A DNA stretch of 64,000 bases from Chrysomallon squamiferum (GCA_012295275.1 CM022665.1:13598476-13662475), one strand, 5' to 3'; positions 14,975-29,419 are shown, counted from the stretch's first letter. The notes: generated by a model not told the origin, from the letters alone. Translations and numbers: made by a program.

Positions 14975-15287
14975 TATTTGTAATTTGTTTAGCAGATAGG
15001 CTGCCACATTTTTCCAACTGCTAGCAAAATTGCTGCTGTACCAATCATTCCAATCTTTTTGTCTTACACAGAGAATTTCTTTGTCAGGTGAAGAAGCCTT
15101 TGTAGCACATTCCCCATCCATCACATGTCTAACCTGACTCCAAAGATGTGGCCAAAATGTGTCTTGTCTTTGGAGCATGTCAAGCAAGCTTGTATACACA
15201 GGCAGCAAACAAGCCACGCCACAATGAGCATATAAATTATGATTTTGATTTGCATGCCATAACACAGCAGAATTGGTGTCTTTAAAA
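14975..15287 (-). other. Antisense exon-like reading frame, unrecognised
   Basis: On the minus strand a long T tract ending AAAG, which looks like a splice acceptor, is followed by an open frame of just over 100 codons beginning D-T-N-S-A-V-L-W-H-A-N and ending N-K-L-Q-I-I-Y before TAG. It is GC-richer than its flanks and rich in Trp, Cys, His and Asp, unlike chance frames in this A+T-rich DNA. A-rich sequence containing AATAAA lies further downstream on that strand. It could be the last exon of a nested antisense gene, a retrocopy or transposon coding debris. I recognise no domain. Confidence 0.25.
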
Positions 15288-15304
15288 AAAAAAAAAAAAA
15301 AAAA
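15284..15304. repeat. Poly-A tract
   Basis: Twenty-one A on the + strand. On the minus strand it is the T tract just before the exon-like frame. Confidence 0.95.
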
Positions 15305-18300
15305 TAAATGAAGTTTTAAAAAACTTAGATGGTTAAGAAAGAAAAAAAAAAGTTTAAATTATTAGGTATGTCATCAGCTGAATGGAGTCCACATTTCTTG
15401 AAGGTTATCAATACAGCTTGTATTCAACAACACCAGGAGGTCCTGGTTAATGACCCATAGAAGCTAGAAAAAAAAAAAGAGATGTTGTTTTCAAGTTTAC
15501 ATTGCTAAAGTTTCAGATTGATAGTAGTTTTCTTGCCTTGTACATGTGTGTTTACCTTGGTTTTTTTGCTTGGTTTTTGTTTTGGGTCTGAAGGGAATTG
15601 TCAATATCCATGGGTAAAATGAAAGAATAATGACTTCTTTGCATGTGAATGTGTGATGGTAGTAAGAGGTGATGTTACTCAGGATTAAATTGGTATTACA
15701 TGGTTCAGAAAATATCTTAATTTCATTGTTGAATGGTTTTAAATGTACAGCCTACCATTCATATAATTTACACACTTACTGTACATATTTTTTGCAAATG
15801 CACAACTTAATTGTATCCTCTGTTGGATATTTATATAAAAAGTTTTAAATCACAGCTGGAAACTTTAGAATGATTTCTGAAGATTTTAAAAAATTGAACT
15901 TGTTTTACATAATCACTCGAAAAAGAAAAAAATGTATTTAAAATATATATTACTGATAAAAATGTATTTTTTATAATTTTAAATTTAATTTAATTTTTCA
16001 TTTTATTAATGTTTTTAATTTTTTTTTTTATTGATGGTGGTTTATTTAATTCTTTGAAAAGATTTTAAAATTGTATATTATAAAAGTACTAAATTTAATT
16101 AAATTAATTTCAAATGGATCCTAATCAGATTTGTAAGAAAAATGAATAAACTGTTCTGCAGAATCAGTGTACATGATGGCACAGCCCATGACTGATTCCC
16201 TTTAAGAATTAATATACGAGTTTAAGGGATTGTATTTTAATCACTGTCACAGCTCCTGACAATAATGTATGACTGCAGCCTGTAAGATTAATACTTCTGC
16301 CTATGTTTTGACAAACACTTGAAATGCTATACTTTTTTCTTTTTTTTTTGTTTTGCTTTGCTGCAGTTTGTCTATACCTACTTGATGTGATAAGAAAAAA
16401 TAAATAACTGTTTTAGCAATTTAGAGGAGGGATCAAATGTCTTATGGCATATCCATCCTCATGTAAGAATATTCTTGATTTTTAAAACAAACATATGCAT
16501 GCAGAATGATGTACTTTATTATTTTCTTTATTTCTGTCAAGGTTGATCATGTCAAATTTAACTGATAATTTATTGAAAAGTTTATAATATTTGATAATGT
16601 GTATGTATGCATGCGATTCATGCCTTCCTGACTTATTCTGATTATAATGCTTAGTGATATTAAAAATTCTGCCAATTTGGAAAATACTTTTGGCTAAGAT
16701 ATGAAATAGCTCATATAAACATTTAGGCAGATTTACTGGTGAATGAATACAATTTACTGTTTAAAAATATACTGCAGAAAGTATCTGATGTCAGTTTACA
16801 AGTGTCTTAATTCCTCATCTTCCATTACCAGTATGCTTAAACATTGATCTAAATATTTTTATTTGTAAAAAAAAGTAAAAGAACAGATCTGTGAGAAATC
16901 TTAAAATTCAAACAGGCAAAGTCCAGTTTCACAACAGATTAACAGGAAACAAAAATTTGAAAATAAAAATAACATTTGTGCCATTGCTGCATTTTTCATT
17001 ATAGATATTTTCAATTGTAAATTGTATAAAAACACAATGGAATTTCCTACATGTAATTCTTATAGATGTAGTGCTACTTTTTCTATTTCCTAATCATAAA
17101 ACATTTACAAAAGCCTCATGTGACACTGGTTATTAATTTTTATTTTTTTCTGTGTTTGTCTCTATTTAATTAGATTTAATATAAAACGGATAAAACTTTG
17201 TATTTCTGGGTGTGGGGGGTTGGAGAAAGGGACTTTTTGTTTTTGTTTTTTTTTTATTATTATTAATTTTTTAATTTGACTTTTCTTATCTGTGCTTTCA
17301 TTTGTTAATTTTCCTGATCATTAACATTCCCAAAGATATTCATAAGCTGGCTTATCCTGTTGCATGAAAATGTCAGTTATGTTGATTGCAAAGGAAAGCT
17401 GATATAGGCAGTGAATTATAGCCATATAAATCATATTATTGAGACATAAAAAGTGACCTGCTGCCCTAACACATTTTCAGCTTGATCATCTCTGTGTGAA
17501 ATCTGCCTCTACTAACTGGTTGTTACATTTCACATAAACAACGTTAGTCCTTTTGACTTGTTACACTTATTTTTCATTTTATTTATTTTATTTACTTAGT
17601 TATTTTATTTATCATTATTATCTTCTTTTTTTGTCTTTTTTTTTTGTCTTCTGATATTTACAGGGTAGAATTTTTTTTTTAAGAGAAAAGTAATCAGAAA
17701 ATAATAAAATGTTTGATGCTGCAGAGCGAGTAATGTTTTATATGCTCTCAGTTTGTAGCTGCTGTCTATGAAATGGCTTTTCTGTGTATAGACAGGCCTC
17801 TCAGCAGCTTTCCCCAAACATTTATTACCTGCTATTTACAATTATATCACTATAACATACGGTTTTATGGCATTATGATTGTGGTGGATGGTTCTTCACA
17901 CTTATTGCTACCATCGACAACATGCCGTTTGAATTACGACAATTGCTTTGTTGAGTGACAATGATGGCTGTTACCTGTAGACAGAAATGGACCATTATTT
18001 AATCTTTACAAATAAGGTTTTCATTTAGGGTTTATATTACTATTAATTATTATGCAACTTTCAAAAATTAAATTGTCTGAGAGCTTGACAATATTTTATG
18101 AATGTAAATTAAACATTAACAAAATTAATTTACATACTATAAGAATATAAAAAATTTCTCAGTTAACATTCAGATGTATAAAATTATTTTATCTTTTAAT
18201 GGAATTACAAATATCACATACATACTAAATACATATGATAGCAATAATACTACTGAACTATTACCTATCTTGTCTTTTATCTATTTTCTGCTTTTATTGA

Positions 18301-18520
18301 ACAAGTGAATTTTTTTTTATTATTCTTACAAAAATGCCAGAGTTCGGTTGTTTTTGTACAAATAGTTTGTTATCACATATAAACTGATATGCATTTTTCA
18401 GAAAAAACAAATCACATATCATATTTAGTTTTAACTTGAAGCAAATTACGAAATGGTACAGACTGCATCCATGCATGCCTGTGGTTTGAAAATAAGTGTT
18501 ATGATATAACCATTAATTAC

Positions 18521-18780
18521 AAACAGCGGCAGCTGGCCAGCAGAGTGAGTAAACACAACTGAGTGAGTGTGTAGCCGCTTGATGGAGGAATAATGAGCGC
18601 TGTCAAGTGCAGGTTATTTCAGCGACACACCTGAGCCAGCGATCATCATCAGAGCCTATAGTGACTACCCAGTGCTAGCTCATATGCCACACTGTGACCA
18701 TGCTGGTCCATTCTGAAAACATGCGAGACCATGCTGAGCCATTGCCAACATGATGATGTTTCCACATATGTGCACTTAGG
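18521..18780. other. GC-richer intronic island, possible conserved or regulatory DNA
   Basis: About 260 bp of mixed-composition DNA interrupts the A+T-rich intron. It contains GGCAGCTGGCC with a CAGCTG E-box core, GTAAACA (a forkhead-type core), and a 17-bp direct repeat GACCATGCTG[GA][TG]CCATT at 18696 and 18727 (period 31). No frame is open for long on either strand. Regulatory function is inferred only from composition and motifs. Confidence 0.25.
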
Positions 18781-21700
18781 GATTACGAAAGATGACACCA
18801 GTGTGTATAAATAATCAGATATATAAACAAACTAGTCTTTGATTGCCTGTACAGGCCCATCAACATCACCATGAAATAATTTCCAGCACACTCCATTGTT
18901 ACAAATGAACCCATCTCACCCTGATTTTCCAATTTTTATACTGTTAAATGACATAATCCACTACACTATTGATCAGTTATAGGACTTTTTATCTTAAAGC
19001 CAAAAGAGTCATTTCACATGAAAACAGAATTTTAAAAATAGAGAAACTGGAATAAAATGTTTTCAAGTACAGCAGTTTGATGTTTATATGAAATAGAACA
19101 ACCGATTAGTATTTTTGCAGAAACTGCAGAAAATCACAAGTCCTACCGAGTATAACACTAAGTAAAGAACAAGATCACATATTTCAACAAAAACAAATTT
19201 ATCTATCTGTAATTGCTTCCAAATAGTCTTGTGTTGCTATTAGCAAATTAATAATATTTATGAAATTCAATAAAAGAATAAAATTATTAGTTTTTTTAAA
19301 CTGATTTTTGTTTATATATTTGTAAATAATTAAAATATTTATGATAAGAAAATCATTTATGAAGGTTTTAAGAAAAAGGAAAAGGGGTCTGAGATAAAAA
19401 TCGCAGACTAAAAAATAAACTAATCTTACAGTAAAACCTATGCCATTTTCTTGAATTAGTCATAAAGAAAAACCTTTGACAAACCATTTGGGAAAAGCCA
19501 GTCAAACAGCCATTCATTGACACTGATTCTGTTAATCCATGTGACAGCTGAAACGATACTGATTATATAGGGTGAATGTTCTCTTTTTTTTAATTTATTT
19601 TATTTAATTTATTTATTTTTTTAATGGCATAATAAATAGTTTTAATGTAATGGATTTATCTGAATTTAAGATCTGAAAAGGAAATTTCTCAATGACAAAT
19701 CATTTCATAACAAACTTGTTTACGGTGTATAACAATTGCAAGGTGAATTTTTTATTTGTTAAAAACACACTTTCAGTTTCATAATGAATATTGAAATGTT
19801 TTTCTTTCTGTCAGTTTTTTTCCCCCCTCTTTTGAAATACAAATTAAGTATTTTGCAGTTTTAAAGAGGATGTGATGAAAGGAAATTGTGAGTTTACTAT
19901 TGAACGTTGATGAACACTTTCTAAAAGGTAAATTGATTTATTTTCTGCAGAAATGGCATATCTAAAACAGATTTCTCATGGATGCCAGGTCTTCACAAAA
20001 GACCTATTTTGCTAAATTACACTAACAGCCCATTACACATACAGCTGCACACTGTTGCCGAAAAAGAATTCTATCTCTTTTTGCAACTGTCATTTGGGTC
20101 AGAAAGTGAATATTTGTTTTCAGACGATGGCATAAAATCGATTGTTATTTGCCAAAGTTAATGACTCGTGATCAAATGCGTTGAGCACCTGAATTATAAT
20201 GACAATCCTCTAACTTGATAGTCTGAAGAATTGATATCATAATCTGTTTTATGGATTAGTAAATTTAAATTATGAACATGTCTTATTAATCTGGCATTAA
20301 TAATCAAAAAGGATCTGAGCTTGACTGTAATAGAACTCTAAGAATAGAAGTTTGGATTGGTGAACCAATGAGACCTGTAACTGTAATTTCTTCTGATTAT
20401 ACTAGGGTTTTTTGGTGTTTTTTAACTTTGTTCCAAAATAACCAATTTGTTTTATTAAAATTTTCTGGTGTTTGGTTTAAGAAAGGAAAAGAAAATGATA
20501 AAATTTTAACATTTTAATTTAATTTTCCTAACAGTTTTGTTTCATTATTATTCTTTTTTTTTAATTATTGTTATTTTTTTTCTCCAATTATTCTGTTTTC
20601 TATAAATACACTTAACATCAAATTTATTAGTCTTTTTATAATTTATTCTTTGCTATGATTTTTTTATATTAGCAGAAAACTTAAACTGGACAGTGTGAGT
20701 CATGAATCATGGCTTGTGAGCCATAGGAGAATACTGATAATAATCAAATGATTAAAAGTGGAAATAGTCAAGAAACTTACTGTGAAAGATTGTGCTCGAA
20801 ATGATGAAATGGAAATGGATGTTACTTAATGTCCTCTTTTCTTAAACATTCTTTAACCCACTTTTACTATGTTTGAAATTGTTCACTATTCTTAATCTAA
20901 AATATTTTGTGATAAACTGTGCTTCTTATTAATGAACAATGTTTCCATCCTTAAAGCAAAAGCTTCCAGGGAGTATTTGAATAATTAAAATAATTTTGTA
21001 TGTTATAATACCTATTATTATTTGCTAATATGTTTCGGTTTTCTTTATAATTGTAAGGTGAGTTGTGTATCATAATCTATTGTGGCACATACTGTTCCTT
21101 TAAATAGATCTATATTTCATAATTGTTTAGTTATTTTTTCATTGGTATTTCTTTTCTTTTTTTTTCATACAAATAGTGAAACACTTTAACAGAAAGCAAT
21201 CTTTATTTTTGCCTGTAACTGTCATTTGTATTTGTAATTTAATTGCACATATTTTTATTAGCTGTTATGTAGGTGTTGTCGATGTATCCATATCTGTCAT
21301 CTTTAGTGTTAGTGAGATCTAGTAATAATATGGCATCTGTCAATTATCACACATAAACTTTGACAATACTTACTTGTTAGTGCAACTTGTTAGTGCCATT
21401 GAAAACAGCAGATCACAATTACAACATAGTGTTGATTCCAATAAAGCTGAATGTTTTCTGCATTATTTCAAAGTCTGAGCCATCAAATGAAAGCAGTCAC
21501 AAGCTATCTAATGGTACCACATAAAGACTTTGTGGCCTGTTACAGACTTTCCCCATTAAAGTGATTTTAGTTTAGGTTGTTAGCAGTGAAAAAGCTCACA
21601 AAACTGATTTATGGCCATTGTGGCATCCTGTCTGTCAGTCTTGTGGCTCTGTAATAGGAGCAGCAGTTACCCTGCACTGCATAGACTCAGATTATCAAAC

Positions 21701-22192
21701 AAACCAGCCAGCAGACGTGACCTTTTTGACATTAGGCAATGTTTGGTCACCCACAAAAACATTGGCATTAAAATAGCAAAATGTTTTCAGTACAAGCAAG
21801 AGGTGAACATTATGTCTGGTCAGGTTTGTTCATTGGTCTGGGACAGTGGTTTTGTCTGCTGGAACTAGTGAGATGGTGATTTATTGAGGTGTCTGGCAGG
21901 CATGTTGCATTAGCAATCATGAGCTGTGTCAGTAAAGCAAACATAATATATGGCTAGACATGAAAGGCAGGTGAACCAACATGGAATAGCACATGTCAGC
22001 TTAGCATGTACGTGTCTCTGATGCATGCTTACAGGAGAAAACATTTGTATAGTGCATAGCTTTCTTGTAGTGTGACTTGTCATGCTTGGCAGTTCTGGCA
22101 AGCTGACTATGATTTTTCAGGTTTACATCCTTATTTATCATGTAGAATGAAAATGTGTAGATCATTCATGTATTTAAATGATAGACTTCTGT

Positions 22193-22209
22193 AAAAAAAA
22201 AAAAAAAAA
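22193..22209. repeat. Poly-A tract
   Basis: Seventeen consecutive A. Confidence 0.93.
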
Positions 22210-22939
22210 CTGTTTTTGGATTGGTTTACCTCTTACATTGTTTCATTAAATTTGCAAACAGGTATATTAAATAAACAAATGTAATCTAAGCCCATCATTA
22301 AAAAACCAAAAAACACTGGTTTGATGTTAACCCAACTGTCTTATGTTTGATTTTGTTATTACCATCAACTTTTAAATCTCAATTGTAGCAAATATGCTTT
22401 GTTTCATTGTGTTCTGCAATTTCTTGCTACAAACTATTAACAAAGAAACATTCCTTTGTTTCAAAGTTACAGAAAATATATCAGAAATATACAGTGAGTA
22501 AAAATGTGTGTAATGTATTTTAAACACAATTTATATTGGCTAGCTTATAACTTATTATTTTGGATTGCATTAAGAATAATTAAACTTCTTTTAAGTACAG
22601 GAATAAACAAGTGAGATTGTGAAAAAATTGGTTAGACATAAAAGCATGGTTTTGCTAAACAAATTAATATTAAATAAAAATGTTTTAAAAATATTTAAAC
22701 ATTTAATAATTTTGCATCTTAGATGAAAAAATATTTTGTTAGATACAAGGAAATGGACAAGGATTTTCTCCATATTTTTTGTAATTTTATTATTTAATCC
22801 TAATCTTCAATCAAGGATTCTCTGATAATTATGAAATCCCTATAAAAATGTTTTATTTTTTAATTTTTTTTTAACCAATTTATGTTCTTAATAACTATCC
22901 TCAACTAGTATTTAATGTATGTGTCTCATTTTTATACAG

Positions 22940-23075
22940 GGATTGATGAAGTAGCTGACGTTGAATTAAAAAGGCCACAACGGGATGAAATTAAAGCTGG
23001 TACAGATGTTACTCTTAAGTGTGACATTAGCGGCAACCCAGAACCATCCATTCTGTGGTATCACAACAAGTTCAG
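22940..23075 (+). CDS. PTK7: PTK7-like exon: first half of Ig domain 2
   Basis: This internal exon encodes the A to C strands of an I-set immunoglobulin domain. It follows an acceptor ending TTTATACAG and ends at AG|GTAAGG. The first two bases (GG) finish a codon begun upstream; family comparison suggests T|GG, a Trp, because human PTK7 has W-I-E at this point. Then come 44 codons and two bases of an Arg codon. The B-strand cysteine (VTLKC) is about residue 28 of the visible protein and the core tryptophan (ILWYH) about residue 40. The match from memory to PTK7 Ig2 covers the W-I start, the V-x-LK-x-P stretch and the G-[NH]-P-x-P turn. Upstream phase is 1 and downstream phase 2. Other multi-Ig receptors share this fold, so the PTK7 name rests on all five exons together. 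Confidence 0.88.
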
Positions 23076-23094
23076 GTAAGGAAAATTGTATGTG

Positions 23095-23116
23095 TATATA
23101 TATATATATATATATA
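23095..23116. repeat. (TA)n microsatellite beside a splice donor
   Basis: It lies about 20 bases inside the intron after the first Ig2 exon. Confidence 0.95.
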
Positions 23117-26100
23117 CATTGTATAAATTTGATGTCATATTTGATGTTGTATTCTGTCTTCAAGAACATGGTACATTTACAAAACTTGAAAAGTTCTGAA
23201 TATTATCTTTAAGTACTTACAAAATCATGCTCAAGAACAAGGCCTTGAAATGAGGGCTCTTGTCATAGTCACTTTTCTGTTCAGCATATGATAAACAGAT
23301 ATTTGGCTTTTGACATTTTAATTTATTTGCTTTATCTGTATCTATTGGAATCAGTGGTCACCAACATTTTCTATTTCATATAATTATAATAATTTTGCAC
23401 ATGTCTTCAGAAGAAAAACATCCTTTTTGCAAAACAGTTAAATTAATTTTTATTCTAAATCAAGGTTTTATAATTGCTTTTGAATAGGTAAGATTAGGTT
23501 AAAACAGCAGGCACCCTTAATGTTTTTGCAGGATGTTGAAATAACTTTTTAAAAATTTTTTATTTAAAAAAATGTTAAATTAATCTTATAAATGTGATGT
23601 TTCAACTTCTGAAAATCTAACAAACTGGATAGAAATAAAAGCCATGCACTATACACAAATAAATAGTCAACTCTGTATTCTTTTTCAGCTTAACATTTTG
23701 TAATAGTAGGTGGATTGCAAAATTTCAAATGTGTCTCTAAAAATAAATATTAAAATAAATCTTGCCTTATAAGACAAGCCTCTCTAACTCATTTATGAAC
23801 ATCCTCCATTATTTGGAGTGCAAAATAATTTATAACACAATTCCAACTTATTGGGTGGCAAACCTCTTACAGCTGCATGTACATATGAATCACATGAATC
23901 AGAGCCAAATGTGCTGAGATAAAGTTTGTACTCAGGCAACAGACAGCATGTAGACATTGATTAATGGATAGATTCATGTACAATATATTGGATATGTTTT
24001 GCCAAAGACATGTTTTTGTTTTTCTAAGGACGGCTTCATGCAGTAGAGTAACAGTTATTCATTGCAGAAAGATAACTTCTGACAGCATTTGTTTTTCATA
24101 ATGACTTAGCTTGCTTTTTTGTTTCTTTAAGGAAATGTATTTTTTAAATGTTTTTAATTTTTATTTTTTTAAACCAAAGCCTTCTGTGTCTTGTACTTTG
24201 TATATAATTTGAGTGCTGGATTTCAGTTAGAAATTAAATGAATTTATAATAGAAGGTTTGATACACAGAAATTGATGTTACATAATATTGAATTTAGATT
24301 TTGTAAATTGCTGTGAAAATGTCAGTATTTGCATACCATTAACAAAATAATATACATTGAAATTAATTTTTATTACATATTTGAATTTGATATATTTTCC
24401 TACTTCTAAAAATAAAAAATAAATAATAGGCAAGCCATAATGTAACACTAATGTAAAATATTGCTACATTATATTTAAATGCAGTTTTAATTTCTAAGTT
24501 GTTTGCATTCTTTTACTACCTTTTTCATATTTTTCGGTCAACATTTTAAATGGAAAATAGTTTGTTATGTACACCAAATATATTTTATGGCTATTAATAT
24601 TATTTAATTTTTTATTTTTTCTTTCAGTTTTCATATTCACAGTAAAATTAAGTTAATTAAGTTAGGATTTTAATGTTTTATACATTACTATAAAATCACG
24701 TGTTTATTATTTTAAACTGAATATTTTGCTGTATCTGGTTCAGATTATATATTATGTTCCTGATTTGTGTACAGTGGGTAACCTGCTTATCACTGTTGAT
24801 GGTTGTTCACTTGCTGCTAGTTAACTGTGCTTGAACAATGTGATCTGACCCACAGCTATCACACTGATGCTGTTCTGAATCAACAGTGTATAGAATCGAC
24901 AACACTGTGTTAACTAGCCACAGAGAAAGTTTTTCTGGCTGACAGCACGGAGGTAACCAAGTGAATAGCGTTCCTTGTCCAGCTAACGTGATTTGTTTCA
25001 AGATAGCCCAGCACTGTTGCTTTCAGCATAACCATCATTGTTATAGCTAGGAACTAGTAGTAGGCACCATAACAGTATTATTCTATTCACTTTTATTAAA
25101 CAAATAAATGGAACTTCTGAGTACACCAACATTATCATTTTACAGTTATTTTAAAGGAGATTTGTCTTTTTGTTTTGTTCATTGTAATTTATAAGCAATG
25201 AATTCAGTATTTTTAAGACTACATGGATTCTCTCTGAAATCAAACATCAATTTTATTATTGACTATCTGGTGATTGGAATGATTCTGCTACCATCAGCAC
25301 ATCAAGAAGATGTTTGTATCATTCTAAAATATCTATCAACTTCCACAGGACATTACAGTGATTTAAAAGTTCTTAACTGAATTGGTACATAGAGCTGTGA
25401 AAAAGGGGATCACAAAAATTGCTAAATATGTTAGTCATGTCTGATGGGAGTCTGTTTCTGGTTTCAGTTGATTGTTCTCTACAGACATATATCTCCATAG
25501 CCGAGCAGTGACCAACCCAAGCCATTACTGATGCACTTCCCATGACACGACATTAATAAGAATAGTGTTCCTTTTCAGCAGCATTCCACCACTTTGTCTT
25601 CACATTGTTTTACAGTTTGCCAGCTTTCTTCCCTGCTGCTGACAGGCTGAAAAGCCACCATCACTGCAATCCATTAGTCCCACTGCCAGCCCAAACAATA
25701 TTTTTTGACTTTTTGCTCCCGAACTACTAACATAGTCCATGTTAGATTAGCAACTTGGCAGGTTTAGTCCATACACCAATTAGTGGTTTGCTTGTAATCT
25801 GACAGGCTTACCTTGAGTTTTTATTATTATATGGAAAAGTTTGACAGGCTGCATTTCATAATCTTTTTAAAAGAAGCATGTGTTCATTGTAAATAACTCT
25901 TAAAAATCTGTGTTTTCTCCCTCAGTATTTATACACTCCATATACTATAGAGTTAATTTAACACTAAGAGAAAAATTAATGAAACTTTCTAATAGCAGAC
26001 ATTACCTTGTTTGCTTTATCTCTGTTTTTTAAATAAAGCTGGGGGGGCAAGAAAAAAAAACATTAACAAAAGAAAAAAATGCACTTTTGAATTTGAATAG

Positions 26101-28729
26101 AAAAAATTGGGAAGGGAAAAAAGTGAAGACCAGCAGTCATGTCTCAGTTTTCAATGTTTAGATCACCCACAACGAAACTCATCACTGAGAAAAGATTTGT
26201 TGTAAAGAGATAGTTTTTCAAATAAACAGAACTAATTTAAAATCTCTCTGTTCATTGCTTTCACTAATTCATTTACGTAGAAGAGCATTAAAAAATAGCT
26301 TTAGATGTTTTACAAGATATGCTTCTAGTTTGTTACAGCATGTAAATGTTTCTTTGGGATCAAAAAGCACTTTGTAATCCATTTTATCATTCTAGGATAG
26401 AGCAATTTAAGAAATAAGCAGTACTCTTTTTTTCTTTTATTCATTTTCTACTCTTTTTTTTCATTATTTTCTTGCTTATTTTTATCTTTTCTTTTTATAT
26501 CAACACAAACAATATTTTTTAAACATAATGAAATAAATAAAAAATGAAATAGCTCGTGTTGTTTCTCCCAACTTCCCCATAAATCCATAAAGAAAAGTAA
26601 TATTAAACAGCACTTTTATCTTTGATCAGAATTAAACTTGACTGCCTTACATTTAATCAGCTGATTAGTGTTACCCTTAAAATACATGTAATTTGTACTA
26701 TAGGTGAATAAAAACTATTTTTTGTAATATTTAGTATTAAATTATTCTTTATTACATTTTTCCTTCTTACAATTTAACAGTTCACTGAATCATAAATAAT
26801 AATAATAATAAAAACAGTCAGTTTTAAGATCTCTTATCTTTTAGAGTTCAAGCTAGGCTACAGAAATAGGGAGAAGTTAGATTTTGTGAAGGTGAAATGA
26901 GACAATAAGATATCCAAACTGTTGTCATAAATATAAAATTAAATATCTACATGTGTGCATCATTATTCTCTTTATAATAAAACCATGTTTCTAACCAAAT
27001 ATTTACAGACTCATGCTATAAAAGGTAAAAATATTTAACAAAAGTTTTATTTCAATTTGCAGTCTGATTCCTTAAGTCTTAGACCCCTACTTGCGTATAT
27101 TTGTAAATTGTAATCTTTACTGTACATGTAACTATGTTCAGTCATCTATCATATCCATCTCAGTTAATTTGTTTATATGCTTAAAAGAACTGTAGTTAAT
27201 CACACAAGCAAAACAATAAATTTTTAGAGCTATTCATATAGGTGACCCTTCCACTTGACCTGTTAGAGATAGACAGCCATCTCTATAGTACTCATTCATA
27301 GACTCAAAGTCTGTATCAATTAATGAATGGCATAAGGAGGTTAGTATTTGTTCTCATTTAAAAATTTCTGCTCAGGCTCACAGTGAAACAAAGAACTATT
27401 GACGATCTATACACCATTTTTATTTTTAATTTTTTTAATTTTTTGCTGAAAGCTGTGAAACTGGAAATTAATTTTAGAATGTTATTTTTGTGATGCATTT
27501 GTTCAGTCCTTTATGTTTATAAAAGTATACATAACTGATATAGAATAGAAATCAAAAGTCTGCTGGCTGATTACAAAATGTGATTGTTGGTTAGATGGAG
27601 GCAAAATATGACGGTTCCAACTTCCAAGCTATATATATATATTTTTCAAAATGGGTTAGGAGAAAAAAAAAAACCAAGAACAACTTTACCTTGGGTTAAA
27701 AGTAAGGTGAAGTTTAGTACAACAGGGCAATTGAATTGCAGATGTCATCCCTCGCATAAACCCTGAGTTTATACTTCTCTGGTCAACATCTGTTTGTGTG
27801 AAAGTGCCAGATATTTCTGCCAGTAAATTTTTGATAGAGTAAATTTATTTACTAATAAACACAATACATACAGTTAATGTCTGAATAATGTATAAAACAT
27901 GTCCAATCATTTACACATGTAACACTAACTCTACAGATGTTGACAAGCACAATGGGTTGTAGGTTTAAAAATGTGCAGTCAGGTTAAAATATGGTCACAA
28001 AAATGGTGGTACTGATATAAATGTCTTAACAATTTATTATGTTGCCTTCCACCTTATTTGTTCTTTATCATTCTAATTTCATTTCCTTTTAACAAAAATT
28101 GATATACCTTGTTTCTTTTCTGAGGATTATTTTAACTCATTAACTTCCTAACATCTGTATAAAAATAATTGGCACCATGAAGATTATTTAAGCAAATATT
28201 ACAGAGTCTTAATATATTTCTTTATATTTAATGATTAAACTCATCATTTTGTCTTTATTTTGTATCGAGATTTATGTATTAACATCTGTTGTGCATAGGC
28301 AGTCTTAATCTTCAGAATAACTATATTGCTATGAAATTTATTATTAGAAAAAAGTATTGTATCTCTATACAATCCTTAATATCTTGTCTTTAGCACATTT
28401 GATAAAACTGAGTGTTAAAATTTGACTTTTTATGGATTCAGTTTTATTGGATACCCAAGCCATTATGAACAAAGACTTAAGAGCCCAGATATATTTCGTA
28501 TACTTTCTAAAAAATTGTTGCTGTTGTTTTTCTCTGTTCTGTTCACATTTGTGCTATTAATAAAGTATGACAATGAATTAAGTCTTATTACAAAGCTGAA
28601 AGGATGATATTTTTCTGAGTTCCATGCAACTTTGTTCAGAGATGTATGTAAAAATCCCTGATAGATTGAGGATATGGTTACTTTGCAAAGATTATTCAGT
28701 CTAATATGTTTGTTTTTTTATTAAATTTA

Positions 28730-28792
28730 TATGTATACACATACATACAGACATATATATATACACACATATACATACACATGTATACATTT
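28730..28792. repeat. Degenerate ATAC/AC/AT repeat
   Basis: An imperfect mixture of ATAC, ACAC and ATAT units. Confidence 0.8.
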
Positions 28793-29401
28793 ATTTACAT
28801 ATTCATAGTTATAATGATAGACTATTTACTGAGTACCTTCATAGGTATACAATACAATTAATTTTATAGGTAATATTATAAGATATTAATATATATAAAA
28901 AAGCAGATACTTGTTCTCCATATTCAATACTTTAAAATCACTATGTGACTGTAACTTCATGACAGAACCTTGTTTCAGGTAATTGTTTTCGTTTTTTTTT
29001 ACTGGAATCATTTAAATCTATGCCGTTTACTGTTTGATTCACTGTAATTGTTGGATTTACATATTTTGTTTGTGCAGCAAAAGGAATGGAAAAAGATAGT
29101 TTATCTTATATTCATGCTGAAGCACAAGCATTTAATAAACTAGTAGTCACTGATTTATTAAGAAGCCACTTGTCTATTAAGAAAAAGATTTTAAAATAGG
29201 AATATAAGAAGTTTTGTTCTTCTGATATTCATTTCATTTATTTTTTTTAATTGATTTTTATATTGTATATTGAAATATCTTTTAAGCAGGACAAAAAAAA
29301 AATGTTTTATTTATCATTTTACATTTTTTATATTTTTGGGGTTTTATAATCTTCATAGTTTTAAATTACTATTATTTCTTTTTTCTTTCTATCTTTCTTT
29401 A

Positions 29402-29419
29402 TTTTTTTTTTTTTTTTTT
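29402..29419. repeat. Poly-T tract
   Basis: Eighteen T followed by GTTGTTGTT. Confidence 0.93.

Larger units (their letters stand above)
1..22939 (+). other. Upstream intron of the PTK7-like gene (partial)
   Basis: No + strand exon could be supported here. The next exon starts in phase 1, so the missing upstream exon (Ig1) should end one base into a codon, probably a Trp codon; no candidate was found by reading. Contents are A+T-rich low-complexity DNA, microsatellites, a 596-bp TA-flanked inverted-repeat element (10139-10734), an antisense exon-like frame near 15 kb, a GC-richer island at 18521-18780 and a milder one at about 21440-22110. The open frames in the last (85 aa on +, 63 aa on -) match nothing I recognise. 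A promoter or first exon cannot be excluded but none is visible. Confidence 0.75.

Noticed and set aside
22985-23212. 75-codon + strand frame over the first Ig2 exon
   Set aside because: Out of frame with the Ig reading frame and runs into the intron's TA repeat.
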